64,000 nucleotides of DNA, from contig CAVRPV010000010.1 of the NCBI GenBank assembly GCA_963723235.1, positions 397,450 through 461,449 on the forward strand, read 5' to 3'. This document shows, in pieces, positions 52,726-61,131 of this stretch. The DNA is from CAIRTM01 sp963723235 (GTDB lineage Bacteria; Desulfobacterota; WTBG01; CAIYCZ01; CAIRTM01). The position numbers were made by a program, and so were the translations under genes. Below the pieces are notes generated by a model. It was not told where the DNA came from, did no database searches, and saw only the letters and a list, made by a program, of their open reading frames with translations. The stretch's first letter is position 1. The number at the start of each line of letters is the position of its first letter.

Positions 52726-54120
52726 ATGAAAACGCAACATACACGCATCAAAACAGTGCTCACACAAGGCCAGCCCGGCCAGGACGTTATTGTCAAAGGC
52801 TGGGTGCGCTCCCGGCGCGGAAATAAGCAGGTGCAGTTTATCGCCCTCAGTGACGGCTCATGCCAGCAAACAATTCAGGTTGTGGTAGACCTGCAACACA
52901 TAGACGCTGATTCTTTGCGTGCGATAACGACAGGCGCCTGCATCCGTGCAACAGGGCAGCTGGTTGAATCGCCTGCCAGCGGGCAGAACGTTGAAATCCA
53001 GGCACGCGAACTGCAACTTTACGGAAGCGCCGATCCGGAGAGCTATCCGCTGCAAAAAAAAGGACATTCGCTCGAATTCCTGCGCGAAATTGCACATCTG
53101 CGCCCGCGCACCAACACTTTCGGCGCGGTGCTGCGCATTCGCAACACAATGGCCTTTGCCATTCACCGTTTTTTCCAACAACGCGGATTTGTATGCCTGC
53201 ACACGCCGGTGATAACCGGATCTGACTGCGAAGGTGCAGGCGAAATGTTTCGTGTGACCACGCTTGATCTGAAGAATCCGCCCCTCAATGATCAGGGCGC
53301 GGTTGACTTCACACAGGACTTTTTCGGACGCGAAACCGCCCTGACTGTTTCCGGACAGCTTGAGGGTGAGTTGGGTGCCCTGGCGCTGGGAGAAATCTAC
53401 ACATTCGGTCCGACCTTTCGCGCCGAGAACTCAAATACTGCCCGGCATCTGGCTGAATTCTGGATGGTAGAGCCGGAAATGGCCTTTTATGAACTCAGCG
53501 ACAATATGGACCTGGCTGAAGCATTTCTGAAATTCCTGGTACAGACAGCTCTTGATGAATGCTCAGATGACCTTGAGTTTTTAAGCACGCACTATGATGC
53601 CGACCTGCAGGAAAGACTGCGTTCAACCCTTGACTGTACTTTTGAACGCCTGACGTACACCGAGGCGATTACAATACTAGAAAAATCAGATAAAAAGTTT
53701 GAATTTCTAGTTAGTTGGGGAAAAGACCTTCAAGCAGAACATGAACGCTATCTTGTAGAGGAAGTATTCAAACGTCCGGTAATCCTGACGGACTATCCCG
53801 CTACGATCAAGCCGTTCTATATGAAGCTGAATGCTGACGGGCGCACTGTGCGTGCGATGGACGTGCTGTTTCCCAAAATCGGTGAAATCATAGGCGGTTC
53901 ACAGCGGGAAGATGACCATACATGCCTTTTGCAGCGTATCCGTGATATGAACATCCCTGAGAAAGACGTCTGGTGGTACCTTGAAACCCGCCAGTTCGGC
54001 TCCGCCCCTCACAGCGGATTCGGCCTTGGTTTTGAACGATTAATGCTGTTTGTAACCGGCATGGCTAACATCCGTGATGTGATACCGTTCCCCCGCACAC
54101 CCAAAAACGCCTCCTTTTAG
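52726..54120 (+). CDS. asnS: Asparaginyl-tRNA synthetase
   Basis: A 464-residue class IIb synthetase. The N-terminal OB-fold binds the anticodon (VKGWVRSRRGNKQVQFIALS). GSDCEGAGEMF, motif 2 FRAENSNTARHLAEFWMVEP and motif 3 SGFGLGFERLMLF with RDVIPFPRTP are those of AsnRS; the residue pattern in motif 2 (AENSNTARH) separates AsnRS from AspRS. Its presence shows that asparagine is charged directly. It stands alone. Confidence 0.97.
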   Translation: MKTQHTRIKTVLTQGQPGQDVIVKGWVRSRRGNKQVQFIALSDGSCQQTIQVVVDLQHIDADSLRAITTGACIRATGQLVESPASGQNVEIQARELQLYGSADPESYPLQKKGHSLEFLREIAHLRPRTNTFGAVLRIRNTMAFAIHRFFQQRGFVCLHTPVITGSDCEGAGEMFRVTTLDLKNPPLNDQGAVDFTQDFFGRETALTVSGQLEGELGALALGEIYTFGPTFRAENSNTARHLAEFWMVEPEMAFYELSDNMDLAEAFLKFLVQTALDECSDDLEFLSTHYDADLQERLRSTLDCTFERLTYTEAITILEKSDKKFEFLVSWGKDLQAEHERYLVEEVFKRPVILTDYPATIKPFYMKLNADGRTVRAMDVLFPKIGEIIGGSQREDDHTCLLQRIRDMNIPEKDVWWYLETRQFGSAPHSGFGLGFERLMLFVTGMANIRDVIPFPRTPKNASF

Positions 54121-54386
54121 TCTGCCCCCTGCTATGCCATGCCTGCGCCATAAGCGACAGGCATGGAGAAATCTAAACAAATAAACTCGCATAAAGCCAT
54201 CAACACAAACGAAGCACGAACTGCATCACACCCCTCCCGGCAAGAAGTGCAACGACTGGCAATAAGCCCATCAAATATATAAACTTCATAAAAATAAATT
54301 TTTGAGATTGGCTGTATTATTTTATTGAACTTATGCTTTAAATCGGCTAATTAATAAATAAACAAACTTTAGCAAGGAGGTTTCGC

Positions 54387-54644
54387 ATGAGTGTACGATG
54401 TCCCCGCTGCGATGGAGTTATCCCGGAAAAAATATTCAAAGAAATCCAGGTATGGGGCCCGGAAGCCATGAGGTGCAATTATTGCGACTGCCCGCTTAAC
54501 AAATCCATCTTTGAAAAGCGGCGCTGGGATCAACTGTTCCCGGTACCTGAAAAAAAGCATGAAGATATGATAGGGAAAACAAAAGAAGTCGCGAGCCACT
54601 TGAAGCGCTCGGCGACGGAATTCAAAAAAGATTATTTTGGATAG
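54387..54644 (+). CDS. Small double-Cys-pair (zinc-ribbon-like) protein
   Basis: An 85-residue protein with a very strong ribosome site (AAGGAGGT). CPRCDG near the start and CNYCDC at ~32-37 form a zinc-ribbon-like pair. The C-terminal half is charged and helical (HLKRSATEFKKDYFG). I do not recognise the family, and no neighbour explains it. The 266 bases upstream contain no gene and are AT-rich near the start. Confidence 0.7.
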   Translation: MSVRCPRCDGVIPEKIFKEIQVWGPEAMRCNYCDCPLNKSIFEKRRWDQLFPVPEKKHEDMIGKTKEVASHLKRSATEFKKDYFG

Positions 54645-54829
54645 CTCCCGATCCCTGTCTGGCGCGCATGCCGCACACTCGCCCCGGCCTGCCATCTGCC
54701 GGATGCGCGTGTGCGGATGCTCGTGCCCGGGCATTGCGACGCCCTGCCGTTTGCTTTACTGACCGCTCAAATAGTAGAGCGGGAATATATGCCCAACACA
54801 CGCTCAGCAGGCTGCACGCAATCACCGAG

Positions 54830-55552
54830 CTAAAACAGCGAGCTCAGACTCAGGTGTGCCAGTTCCTCTCCCACGGCCTGTTCGATCATAAAACCGCCTG
54901 GATCTTTTTCGCGCAGATTGTAGCGTATTGCTTCTTTGCGCTCATTCAGACGCTTAAGATACTGCGGATCACCGGGCTGTTCCTGCTCCCATAAACGATG
55001 ATAGACTTTCAGGTAGTCGAGCGAAAGCCCCATGAGCACGCTTTGCGTTTCAGCGGTACTGGGATGAAAGTCGGCAGTTATGTAATACGGCGAAGCCATT
55101 GCCAGAAACCAGTTAGGATCGCGCGATGAAAATTCCGGAAACCTCTTCCTGCCCTTGGCATGCAAATCTTCAAGCGGGTCAAGATACTTCTCCATGTAGG
55201 CAATATCGCAGATGCAGTCGGCTGTTGGATAAAAATCAGCAATGAAGTAGCTGCCTTTTTCACTTTCAGCCCAGAATGAGGAAAACACCGGCAATGCGTG
55301 CTCATCATCCGGCCAGATAATACACATGTAGGTCATGAGCTTATCGCGAAAAGACTGTACTGCAATCACGATTTTTTCAATCTTGGGTGCCTTATACATG
55401 TGCTTGTAACTCCACAGTATGGGCCCCCCGGTCAGATTCCACAGGGGCTTGACATCATGGCCCTTGTAGGTTTCCATTTTTTCACCACCGAACCGGTCAA
55501 CAAGCTTCTGCATTTCCTCGCCATAGGGTGGAAAACTGTATTCTCCGGCCAT
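54830..55552 (-). CDS. Ferredoxin-dependent bilin reductase-like protein
   Basis: A 240-residue protein resembling phycocyanobilin/phycoerythrobilin-type reductases (HY2/PcyA/PebA family), which reduce linear tetrapyrroles with electrons from ferredoxin. Points of match: ALPVFSSFWAESEKGSYF with FIADFYPT (residues ~87-110, family pattern PIFGADL..hhALDhqP), a central FSSRDPNWFLAMASPYYI stretch, then LDYLKVYHRLWEQ (179-191) and a C-terminus REKDPGGFMIEQAVGEE..SLF (214-240), mirroring the family ending with a DPxxGM segment, GxEWxE and LF. Overall length is right. Catalytic residues cannot be assigned by eye. It is the last gene of the reductase cluster, 29 bases after the NAD(P)-binding gene. 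Confidence 0.68.
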   Translation of the reverse strand: MAGEYSFPPYGEEMQKLVDRFGGEKMETYKGHDVKPLWNLTGGPILWSYKHMYKAPKIEKIVIAVQSFRDKLMTYMCIIWPDDEHALPVFSSFWAESEKGSYFIADFYPTADCICDIAYMEKYLDPLEDLHAKGRKRFPEFSSRDPNWFLAMASPYYITADFHPSTAETQSVLMGLSLDYLKVYHRLWEQEQPGDPQYLKRLNERKEAIRYNLREKDPGGFMIEQAVGEELAHLSLSSLF

Positions 55553-55581
55553 TGGATGTTCCTCCTTGTGTATACTCGTTA

Positions 55582-56259
55582 TTATATTTGTACGATAAAT
55601 TGTTCCCGCCCTTTTTTGACCGCTGCCCGGGCGACAACTTCAAAAACACGATTTTTCATACCAGCATTTTCAAGGGCGTCAACGCACACGCGCGCGATCT
55701 GGGCACGCTTCACGAGGCCGGTAATTTTCCCACCCTCACCGAAAGCGATCTCATCGGAAATGTCCTTATCGGTATAACCCCCGGGCCGGATAATCGTATA
55801 ATCAATACCGCAGGAACGGATAAAATCCTCTGAGCGTGTTTTGGCTTTCAGCACCGACAACATGGGCCATTTATACATGCACGACACAGCATCACGGCTG
55901 TTGCCGGCCCCGACAGAGGAAATCACGACGATCTGCCTGAGGTCCATTGCCCTGGCGGCGCGCGCAAGATTCTGGTTGCCCATATTATCGACCTTGTCGT
56001 TTTCTTTACCGCTGAACGGCTTTTTCGATCCCAGAGCGCTGATGAGGTACTGAACTCCTTCCATTGCCTTTGTAAGTGAAGGCACTGAACCGAGATCACC
56101 TTCAACAAACTCAACCCCGCTGAGTCCGGAGGTTTCGGGTGCATCAAATGTACGCACCATCAACGCCCTGACACTGTAGCCCCGTTTTAAAAGCTCTTTC
56201 ACAACCAACCTGCCGGCCCTGCCTGTTGCCCCGGCGACTAAAGCTTTCTTTTCAATCAT
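55582..56259 (-). CDS. NAD(P)-binding atypical SDR (biliverdin reductase B/NmrA type)
   Basis: A 225-residue Rossmann protein. ALVAGATGRAGRLVVKELLK is the atypical dinucleotide motif (GxxGxxG), followed by VRALMVRTFDAP, VEFVEGDLGSVPSLTKAM and VVISSVGAGNS, then IDYTIIRPGGYTD. This pattern is shared by flavin/biliverdin-IX-beta reductase, the Ycf39/Tic62 group and NmrA-like proteins. The typical SDR Tyr-Lys pair is absent, as expected for this group. It overlaps functionally with the bilin-reductase-like gene directly downstream. It could reduce a flavin or a tetrapyrrole with NAD(P)H. Confidence 0.85.
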   Translation of the reverse strand: MIEKKALVAGATGRAGRLVVKELLKRGYSVRALMVRTFDAPETSGLSGVEFVEGDLGSVPSLTKAMEGVQYLISALGSKKPFSGKENDKVDNMGNQNLARAARAMDLRQIVVISSVGAGNSRDAVSCMYKWPMLSVLKAKTRSEDFIRSCGIDYTIIRPGGYTDKDISDEIAFGEGGKITGLVKRAQIARVCVDALENAGMKNRVFEVVARAAVKKGREQFIVQI

Positions 56260-56402
56260 GAAATTCTCCTCTATGGAAAGATTGTGTTATTCAAACCCGC
56301 GCAGCAATTCCTTTCAAGCTTTCAAGCCGAACTCCTCGAATCTTCGAAAATCCCGGCACCATAATCACACGTCTTGCGTGGTGGTCAATCACGATAGCAC
56401 AT

Positions 56403-58352
56403 TCATACACTGCATTCAATCCCGCGCACCGCATGAAAAGCACTCCAGACCGCATCCATAATTGATCCGGATTCCACACAGTCCCCAACTGAAAACAGGT
56501 GCGATTGACCCTGCAGGGCCTGCGCAACCGCATTAACCGGGAACATCCGTCCCGCGAACACAAGGCTATCTGCCGGAATCGACAAGGTTTCAGACCCGCA
56601 TTCAGTCATAACCAGGCCGTTTTCAAAAGAGACCGGAATCGCAGCCCGGTGAATAGTAATATTGGGGTGTTTAATCAGGCGCAGCAGCATATTACGGTTA
56701 TGCATATCAACCATGCTGATGTCAAGCTCATCAGAGTCGTTGCGCGCGCATAAAACAACCTGTTTGCCCCTTTGGGCAAGATAGAGCGCGGTTTCGCAGC
56801 CGATAACCCCTGCGCCCATCATGAGCACTCTGTCAGCCTCGACATCACGGCCGCGCAGAATATCGATCACGCTGTACACCTTCGGGCCCGTCACCGGCGG
56901 ATCTTCCATGGTAGCCCCGGTTGCAAGCACTACATAATCAGCCCCAAAGCTGCGCACAGCATCGGCAGAAACCGGCATACCATAGCGCAAATCGAGCGGA
57001 AGCTTTGCAAGCAGGCGGCGCAGGTAGGCAAGATAGGCGGCAACATCCCTTTTAAAAGGAGCTATTGAGGCAGGCACCAGATTACCGCCCGCGCTCGCCG
57101 CAGCCTCCCACAGGGTAACATCAAACCCGCGCTGTACACCGACACGCGCGGCCTCTATACCTGCAGGGCCCGCTCCGACCACCAGCAGCTTCTTTTTGCG
57201 AGCCAATGATTTCAGTCCCCAAACAGTTTCATGTCCTGTTAACGGATTCAAAGCACAGCTGGTCGGCTCCCCGGCTATCATTTGCCACAAGCAGCCTTCA
57301 TGGCACCCGATACAGGGAATGATCTCATCACGACGGTCATCGGCAACCTTGTTGACCCATTCCGGATCTGACAAAAGCCCTCGGCCAATTGCGATAAAAT
57401 CACTCTTCCCCTCCTCAAGCACAGCTTCAGCTGTTTCCGGATAATGCAGTTTACCGACACTGATAACCGGAATAGCGACCGCTTCTTTTGCCTGGCGGGC
57501 AAGATCAACCAGACAGCCTGATTCCTGGTACTGCGGAGGATGCGGCCACCAGCCGGTCTCATAACAACCGCCGTCAACATGCAAAGCATCCACACCCATT
57601 TTCTCAAGTTCAATTGCAATCCGGATACCCTCCTCAGCCTCACGGCCGCCCTCAAGAAAATGCTTCAAACCAAAACGATAGATAATCGGGAAATCAGGGC
57701 CGGCCTCACGACGTATTGCCTCAACTGCCTCGCGTGCGAAGCAGAGCCTGTTCTCAAAACTGCCTCCGTAGCGGTCTGTACGCCTGTTCCACAGCGCGCT
57801 CATAAACTGATCCATCAGGTAGCCCTCATGGCCATGCAGCTCAACACAGTCGGCTCCTTGCTCACGGCAATGCCTGGCAGCTGGCCCGAATGCCGCTGCC
57901 AGGGCAGCAGCCTCATCGGTTGTAAGCGCGCGGGAATTATATTCCGGATAATCAGGCACATAAAAATTGGGGTTCTCCGATGCCGATACAGGCTGTATGC
58001 TCTCATCAATAATCGCTGCAGGAACGACACGCCCAAACCCGGCTGTCAATTGCACGCTTAATTTGCAGCCGTACTCATGCAGGGCATCAGCCAGAGCTCG
58101 TATCCCCGACAGGTGATCATCATTAGAAAAGCTGAACAACTGACGTGCGACAGGTTCCAGTGCCTCAGAAACAAAGGTCATTTCCGTGGTAATCAGGCCT
58201 ACACCGCCCCGGGCGCGGGCAACATAATAAGCCCTGAAGCGCTCACCCCATGCCCCGTCCGCCTCACACAGGCCACGCACTCCCATGGCTGCCATGACAA
58301 CCCTGTTTTTCAGCTCCAGCGTACCGATTCTACCCGGTTCCAGCAATTTCAT
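56403..58352 (-). CDS. Old yellow enzyme-type NAD(P)H:enoate oxidoreductase with 4Fe-4S
   Basis: A 649-residue protein of the 2,4-dienoyl-CoA reductase / BaiCD / BaiH group. Residues 1-340 form the FMN barrel (LKNRVVMAAMGVRG, ELHGHEGYLMDQFMSALWN, RTDRYGGSFENRLCFA, FIAIGRGLLSDPEW). The cluster ligands are CIGCHEGCLW and, 11 residues later, SCALNP. The FAD/NAD half follows (LLVVGAGPAGIEAARVG, VLMMGAGVIGCETALYLA, FSVGDCVESGSI). It transfers hydride from NAD(P)H via FAD, Fe-S and FMN to a conjugated C=C bond. The bacterial bilirubin reductase BilR belongs to the same superfamily, which makes a tetrapyrrole substrate conceivable. AGGGGG lies eight bases before the ATG. Confidence 0.92.
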   Translation of the reverse strand: MKLLEPGRIGTLELKNRVVMAAMGVRGLCEADGAWGERFRAYYVARARGGVGLITTEMTFVSEALEPVARQLFSFSNDDHLSGIRALADALHEYGCKLSVQLTAGFGRVVPAAIIDESIQPVSASENPNFYVPDYPEYNSRALTTDEAAALAAAFGPAARHCREQGADCVELHGHEGYLMDQFMSALWNRRTDRYGGSFENRLCFAREAVEAIRREAGPDFPIIYRFGLKHFLEGGREAEEGIRIAIELEKMGVDALHVDGGCYETGWWPHPPQYQESGCLVDLARQAKEAVAIPVISVGKLHYPETAEAVLEEGKSDFIAIGRGLLSDPEWVNKVADDRRDEIIPCIGCHEGCLWQMIAGEPTSCALNPLTGHETVWGLKSLARKKKLLVVGAGPAGIEAARVGVQRGFDVTLWEAAASAGGNLVPASIAPFKRDVAAYLAYLRRLLAKLPLDLRYGMPVSADAVRSFGADYVVLATGATMEDPPVTGPKVYSVIDILRGRDVEADRVLMMGAGVIGCETALYLAQRGKQVVLCARNDSDELDISMVDMHNRNMLLRLIKHPNITIHRAAIPVSFENGLVMTECGSETLSIPADSLVFAGRMFPVNAVAQALQGQSHLFSVGDCVESGSIMDAVWSAFHAVRGIECSV

Positions 58353-58532
58353 CGTATATCCCCCTGTCGATTCTAAATACGTATACGCATGCTTGTCGTA
58401 TCTCCTTACCCTGAACTGTAACAGTATCTGAAAGTTAAATGCTTTTCAACCATGTATACAATGTGTAACAAAGTGTAACAGCGCTATTCAAGCCCTGAAC
58501 AAAAGCAAGGTTGTTCCCGCAAAAAAGCTCCT

Positions 58533-58612
58533 TCAATATCGCTATCGAAATCGATATCGGGGTCGGCTTTTCAAACAACTCTTGATACCGATAGCTATCC
58601 GATAACGATTTG
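58533..58612. repeat. Short TATCG/CGATA repeat cluster
   Basis: Around 58533-58612 the pentamer TATCG and its complement CGATA recur about ten times, e.g. TATCGCTATCGAAATCGATA and GATACCGATAGCTATCCG, separated by a spacer. It forms several overlapping small palindromes and overlaps the last codons of the PCP_red-containing gene. It may be a slippage-derived repeat or a protein-binding cluster. Confidence 0.5.
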
Positions 58613-59117
58613 GAAGCTGCATCAAAGAACAGATGTTACTTAATATCGCAGCCTGACTCAACGGCGCTTGGCCCTGACTTCGTCTCATGAACCCGGACGT
58701 AATTTCAGTTATGCCCTGGCTGCGCGCTTCCTTAACAATACCGGCTATAACGGTTTTAAGAAAAATCTTAGGTACCTGCACAATCTTCATACATGCCTCA
58801 TCCTGCCAGACGATATCCGGGTCATAGTGCGTACAGGCATACTGGACAGCTAAAAGCGTCGTTCCTTTGCTGGCCGGAATGGGAACGCGGTAGGGGCGTG
58901 AGTGGGACGCGAACCAGAACTGGTTGTTATCTCTGAATCCGTAGTCAACCGGCATTTTCGGAAATCCCCTGCCCTTTTCAAGGCAGGCTTTCCATTTTGG
59001 GTTGAGCAGAATGCGGTCAATGCGCAGCAAGAAGTGACATTCGATCGCGCCGTCCGTGTCGGTGAGCGGAAAGCTGTCGTCCCATGTGCACTCAAAAACC
59101 TGGAATGCCTCGCGCAC
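58542..59117 (-). CDS. Flavin-reductase-like protein, C-terminal part with PCP_red domain
   Basis: This frame continues the flavin reductase-like protein of the next entry after a one-base slip near 59140-59155. Residues 1-90 (VFECTWDDSFPLTD, ECHFLLRIDRILLNP, DNNQFWFASHSRPY) are the second half of an FMN-binding split barrel. Residues ~103-146 (VWQDEACMKIVQVPKIFLK..IVKEARSQGITEITSGFM) match the PCP_red module found at the end of light-independent protochlorophyllide reductase subunit B and as a tail on other redox proteins: Trp-x-x-Glu-Ala, VPxF, and GIxEIT are its hallmarks. The last ~45 residues run through a TATCG repeat and may be unreliable. Confidence 0.75.
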   Translation of the reverse strand: MREAFQVFECTWDDSFPLTDTDGAIECHFLLRIDRILLNPKWKACLEKGRGFPKMPVDYGFRDNNQFWFASHSRPYRVPIPASKGTTLLAVQYACTHYDPDIVWQDEACMKIVQVPKIFLKTVIAGIVKEARSQGITEITSGFMRRSQGQAPLSQAAILSNICSLMQLPNRYRIAIGIKSCLKSRPRYRFR

Positions 59118-59121
59118 CAGA

Positions 59122-59508
59122 TCAGGACGTTGAGAATTCCCCTTTGAGTTCCAGATCAGACGGTGTCAGAGTGAATATGCTGTTTTTCATTTTTTCCTCG
59201 GTTGTCTCGCCGGGGTAGCCGAGCATCACACAATTTTTCAAGTATTTCTTTTTATCCGGGATAAAATTAATCGCGCACAGGCCTGTGCGCTGAATGTTAT
59301 CGGCGGTATTGCTGTTGCTGCGGGCGATCAGCATCATGCCGTGCCGTTTGCTGCCGGTCACTACATGCGGGAAGCACAGCGAATACGGGCCGAGATTAAT
59401 CTGTCCCGTTTCAGCAACTGTGCTGACCAGCACCACGGGCATGGGAAAAAACGCGGAAGCCTGATAGAAATTATCCAGTATTTTTACACTGTCAAACGGT
59501 ATGTGCAT
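59122..59508 (-). CDS. Flavin-reductase-like FMN-binding protein, N-terminal part
   Basis: The first half of a flavin reductase-family split barrel. PMPVVLVSTVAETGQINLGPYS with SLCFPHV and MLIARSNSNTADNIQRTGLC and INFI are the FMN-binding segments. The start at 59508 has GGGAGA six to seven bases upstream. The frame ends after ELKGEFSTS; in the other frame NSKGNSQRPDLVREAFQVFE continues the fold, so an indel near 59140-59155 splits one gene of about 325 residues. Such proteins bind FMN and may supply reduced flavin or act on a substrate directly. Confidence 0.82.
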   Translation of the reverse strand: MHIPFDSVKILDNFYQASAFFPMPVVLVSTVAETGQINLGPYSLCFPHVVTGSKRHGMMLIARSNSNTADNIQRTGLCAINFIPDKKKYLKNCVMLGYPGETTEEKMKNSIFTLTPSDLELKGEFSTS

Positions 59509-59611
59509 GGCATTCTCCCTGTGCTGACTCATGATAAGCAATAAAAACCGTTGCGTTTATGCGGGCCTGAGCCCTGTATCGATACTGTGCCGCATGCCAA
59601 CAGGCCTTGAA

Positions 59612-60043
59612 TCAGTAACCGGCAATTTTCCCACCCACGGTTGCAACGGAAATTCTCAGCGAATTGCTGTCCGGATTATCAACCAACCGATCAACCACAC
59701 CGGCAAATGCATGATCCGGCAATTTGCGCTGGCGGGCAATCTGCATAACTGCGCACATAATATCATCACGTGAAGTCATACGCTCGGCATGGCCCTCTAC
59801 GATTACAGCACGGTAGCGAGAGTAACTCCAATCGCACTCACAAATTTTAAAGGCCACATTGGCATTGTCGCGTATGCAGCGCGCCATGCGCCCGCCCGGC
59901 ATTGATCCGCAATAGATGTAATCGCCGTCAAAGCCGTATGAAAGTTCAACTGCGTAGGGCTTGTCCCCTTCAACACCGATCAGCGTACCCCACGTAAAAT
60001 ACTTTATGAAATCGATTATCTCTGTTTGAGTCATGTCTCGCAT
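59612..60043 (-). CDS. Pyridoxamine-phosphate-oxidase-like FMN-binding protein
   Basis: A 143-residue split-barrel protein of the PNPOx/NimA-like group. TWGTLIGVEGDKPYAVELSY, YIYCGSMPGGRMARCIRDN and NVAFKICECDW..YRAVIVEGHAE are the FMN-binding signature strands. It is the promoter-proximal gene of the reductase cluster. Related proteins bind FMN, F420 or haem-derived ligands; HugZ-type and HutZ haem-degrading enzymes share this fold, which is worth noting given the neighbours, but it is far too short to be HugZ. Confidence 0.85.
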   Translation of the reverse strand: MRDMTQTEIIDFIKYFTWGTLIGVEGDKPYAVELSYGFDGDYIYCGSMPGGRMARCIRDNANVAFKICECDWSYSRYRAVIVEGHAERMTSRDDIMCAVMQIARQRKLPDHAFAGVVDRLVDNPDSNSLRISVATVGGKIAGY

Positions 60044-60188
60044 GGTAAAAGCCCTTTTATTTTCTTGGTTTAGCGTATATGATTACCGAAATTTAAAGAA
60101 GTGCATGCCCAACTGCAATTGTGTGCCATGATATATTGGTTTACATCAACCGGTCAAGCCGGTTTTTTAACACGCTGAGCGCAGAACC

Positions 60189-61131
60189 ATGACACTGAAT
60201 TCCGTAAAAGCCATACTGCTTACCGCCGGATACGGCACCAGGCTGCAGCCGCTGACCGACTTTCTTCCCAAGGCCCTGGTGCCCCTGGTCGGCAAACCGC
60301 TCGTGCGCCACAGCATCTCGAGACTGCTGCAAGCCGGCATCAACTCCATCGGATTGAACACGCATCATCATGCCGCACTCATGAATACGTTCGCTTCCAC
60401 ACAGAATGACTGCAGCCTGCATATCTCACATGAACCGGTCATTCTGGGCAGTGCCGGCGGCATAGGCGGCTTTCGGGACTTCCTTGAAAGTGAAGACTTC
60501 TTTATTGTCTGCAACGGAGACAGTATTTCTAATATCACCTGCGACCGGTTTCTGCCTGATTTTTTAGATCATAGTCCGTTGGTAATGCTTGTGCTGCATG
60601 ACTGCCCGGCCTATAATAATGTATGCATCAACAGTGCCGGTGATATTATCGACCTGCGCGACACCCTGCGGCCTCATGATACGTTCCAAAGGCTCGCCTA
60701 TACCGGCATTGCCTACATGAGCAGGGCTTTTCTCGATCTGATTCCCCGGGGTGCTTCAGAGCTGGTTCCCCTGCTGCTGAAATTGATTGCTGCGCGGCCG
60801 GGCAGCGTGCGAGCAGTGATTGCCCCTGATGCTGTTTGGCGTGACATCGGAACACCTGCATCCTACATGCAAGCGCACCGTGAAATACTGCTGCAGCGCC
60901 TGCCCTTGATACCCGAGCACGATATACCTGCCGGAGCCCTGTTTCTGGGTGAGGACAGCCTTATAGCGAAAGACTGTACGCATGGACGGTTTTGTTTCAA
61001 TCGGCCATGGCTGCCGGATTGAGACGGGATGCACCCTGCGCGACTGTATTATATGGGATCAAACCACCATAGCAGCAGGATCAACCTTGAGCCGCGTTGT
61101 CTGCGGACCGGGATTTATAATCAATGTTTGA
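60189..61131 (+). CDS. Nucleotidyltransferase, MurU-like, frameshifted near the end
   Basis: A sugar-1-phosphate nucleotidyltransferase. AILLTAGYGTRLQPLTDFLPK is the nucleotide-binding signature, followed by GSAGGIGGFRDFL, FIVCNGDSI (metal-binding Asp) and WRDIGTPASYMQAH. Read straight, the frame stops at 61022 after a tail unlike the family. A one-base slip at about 60975-60985 restores DGFVSIGHGCRIETG.. and a hexapeptide-type C-terminus ending FIINV at 61131. There it overlaps the kinase gene by eight bases (ATGTTTGA). MurU makes UDP-MurNAc from MurNAc-1-phosphate in peptidoglycan recycling; mannose- or glucose-1-phosphate transferases are alternatives. Confidence 0.85.

Noticed and set aside
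54671..54716. Long hairpin (CCGCACAC / GTGTGCGG) after the small zinc-ribbon gene
   Set aside because: No T-tract and an imperfect interior, so I did not call it a terminator.
59612..60043. Assigning the FMN split-barrel protein as a HugZ/HutZ haem oxygenase
   Set aside because: It is much shorter than HugZ and lacks the C-terminal haem-binding extension; only the fold is shared.
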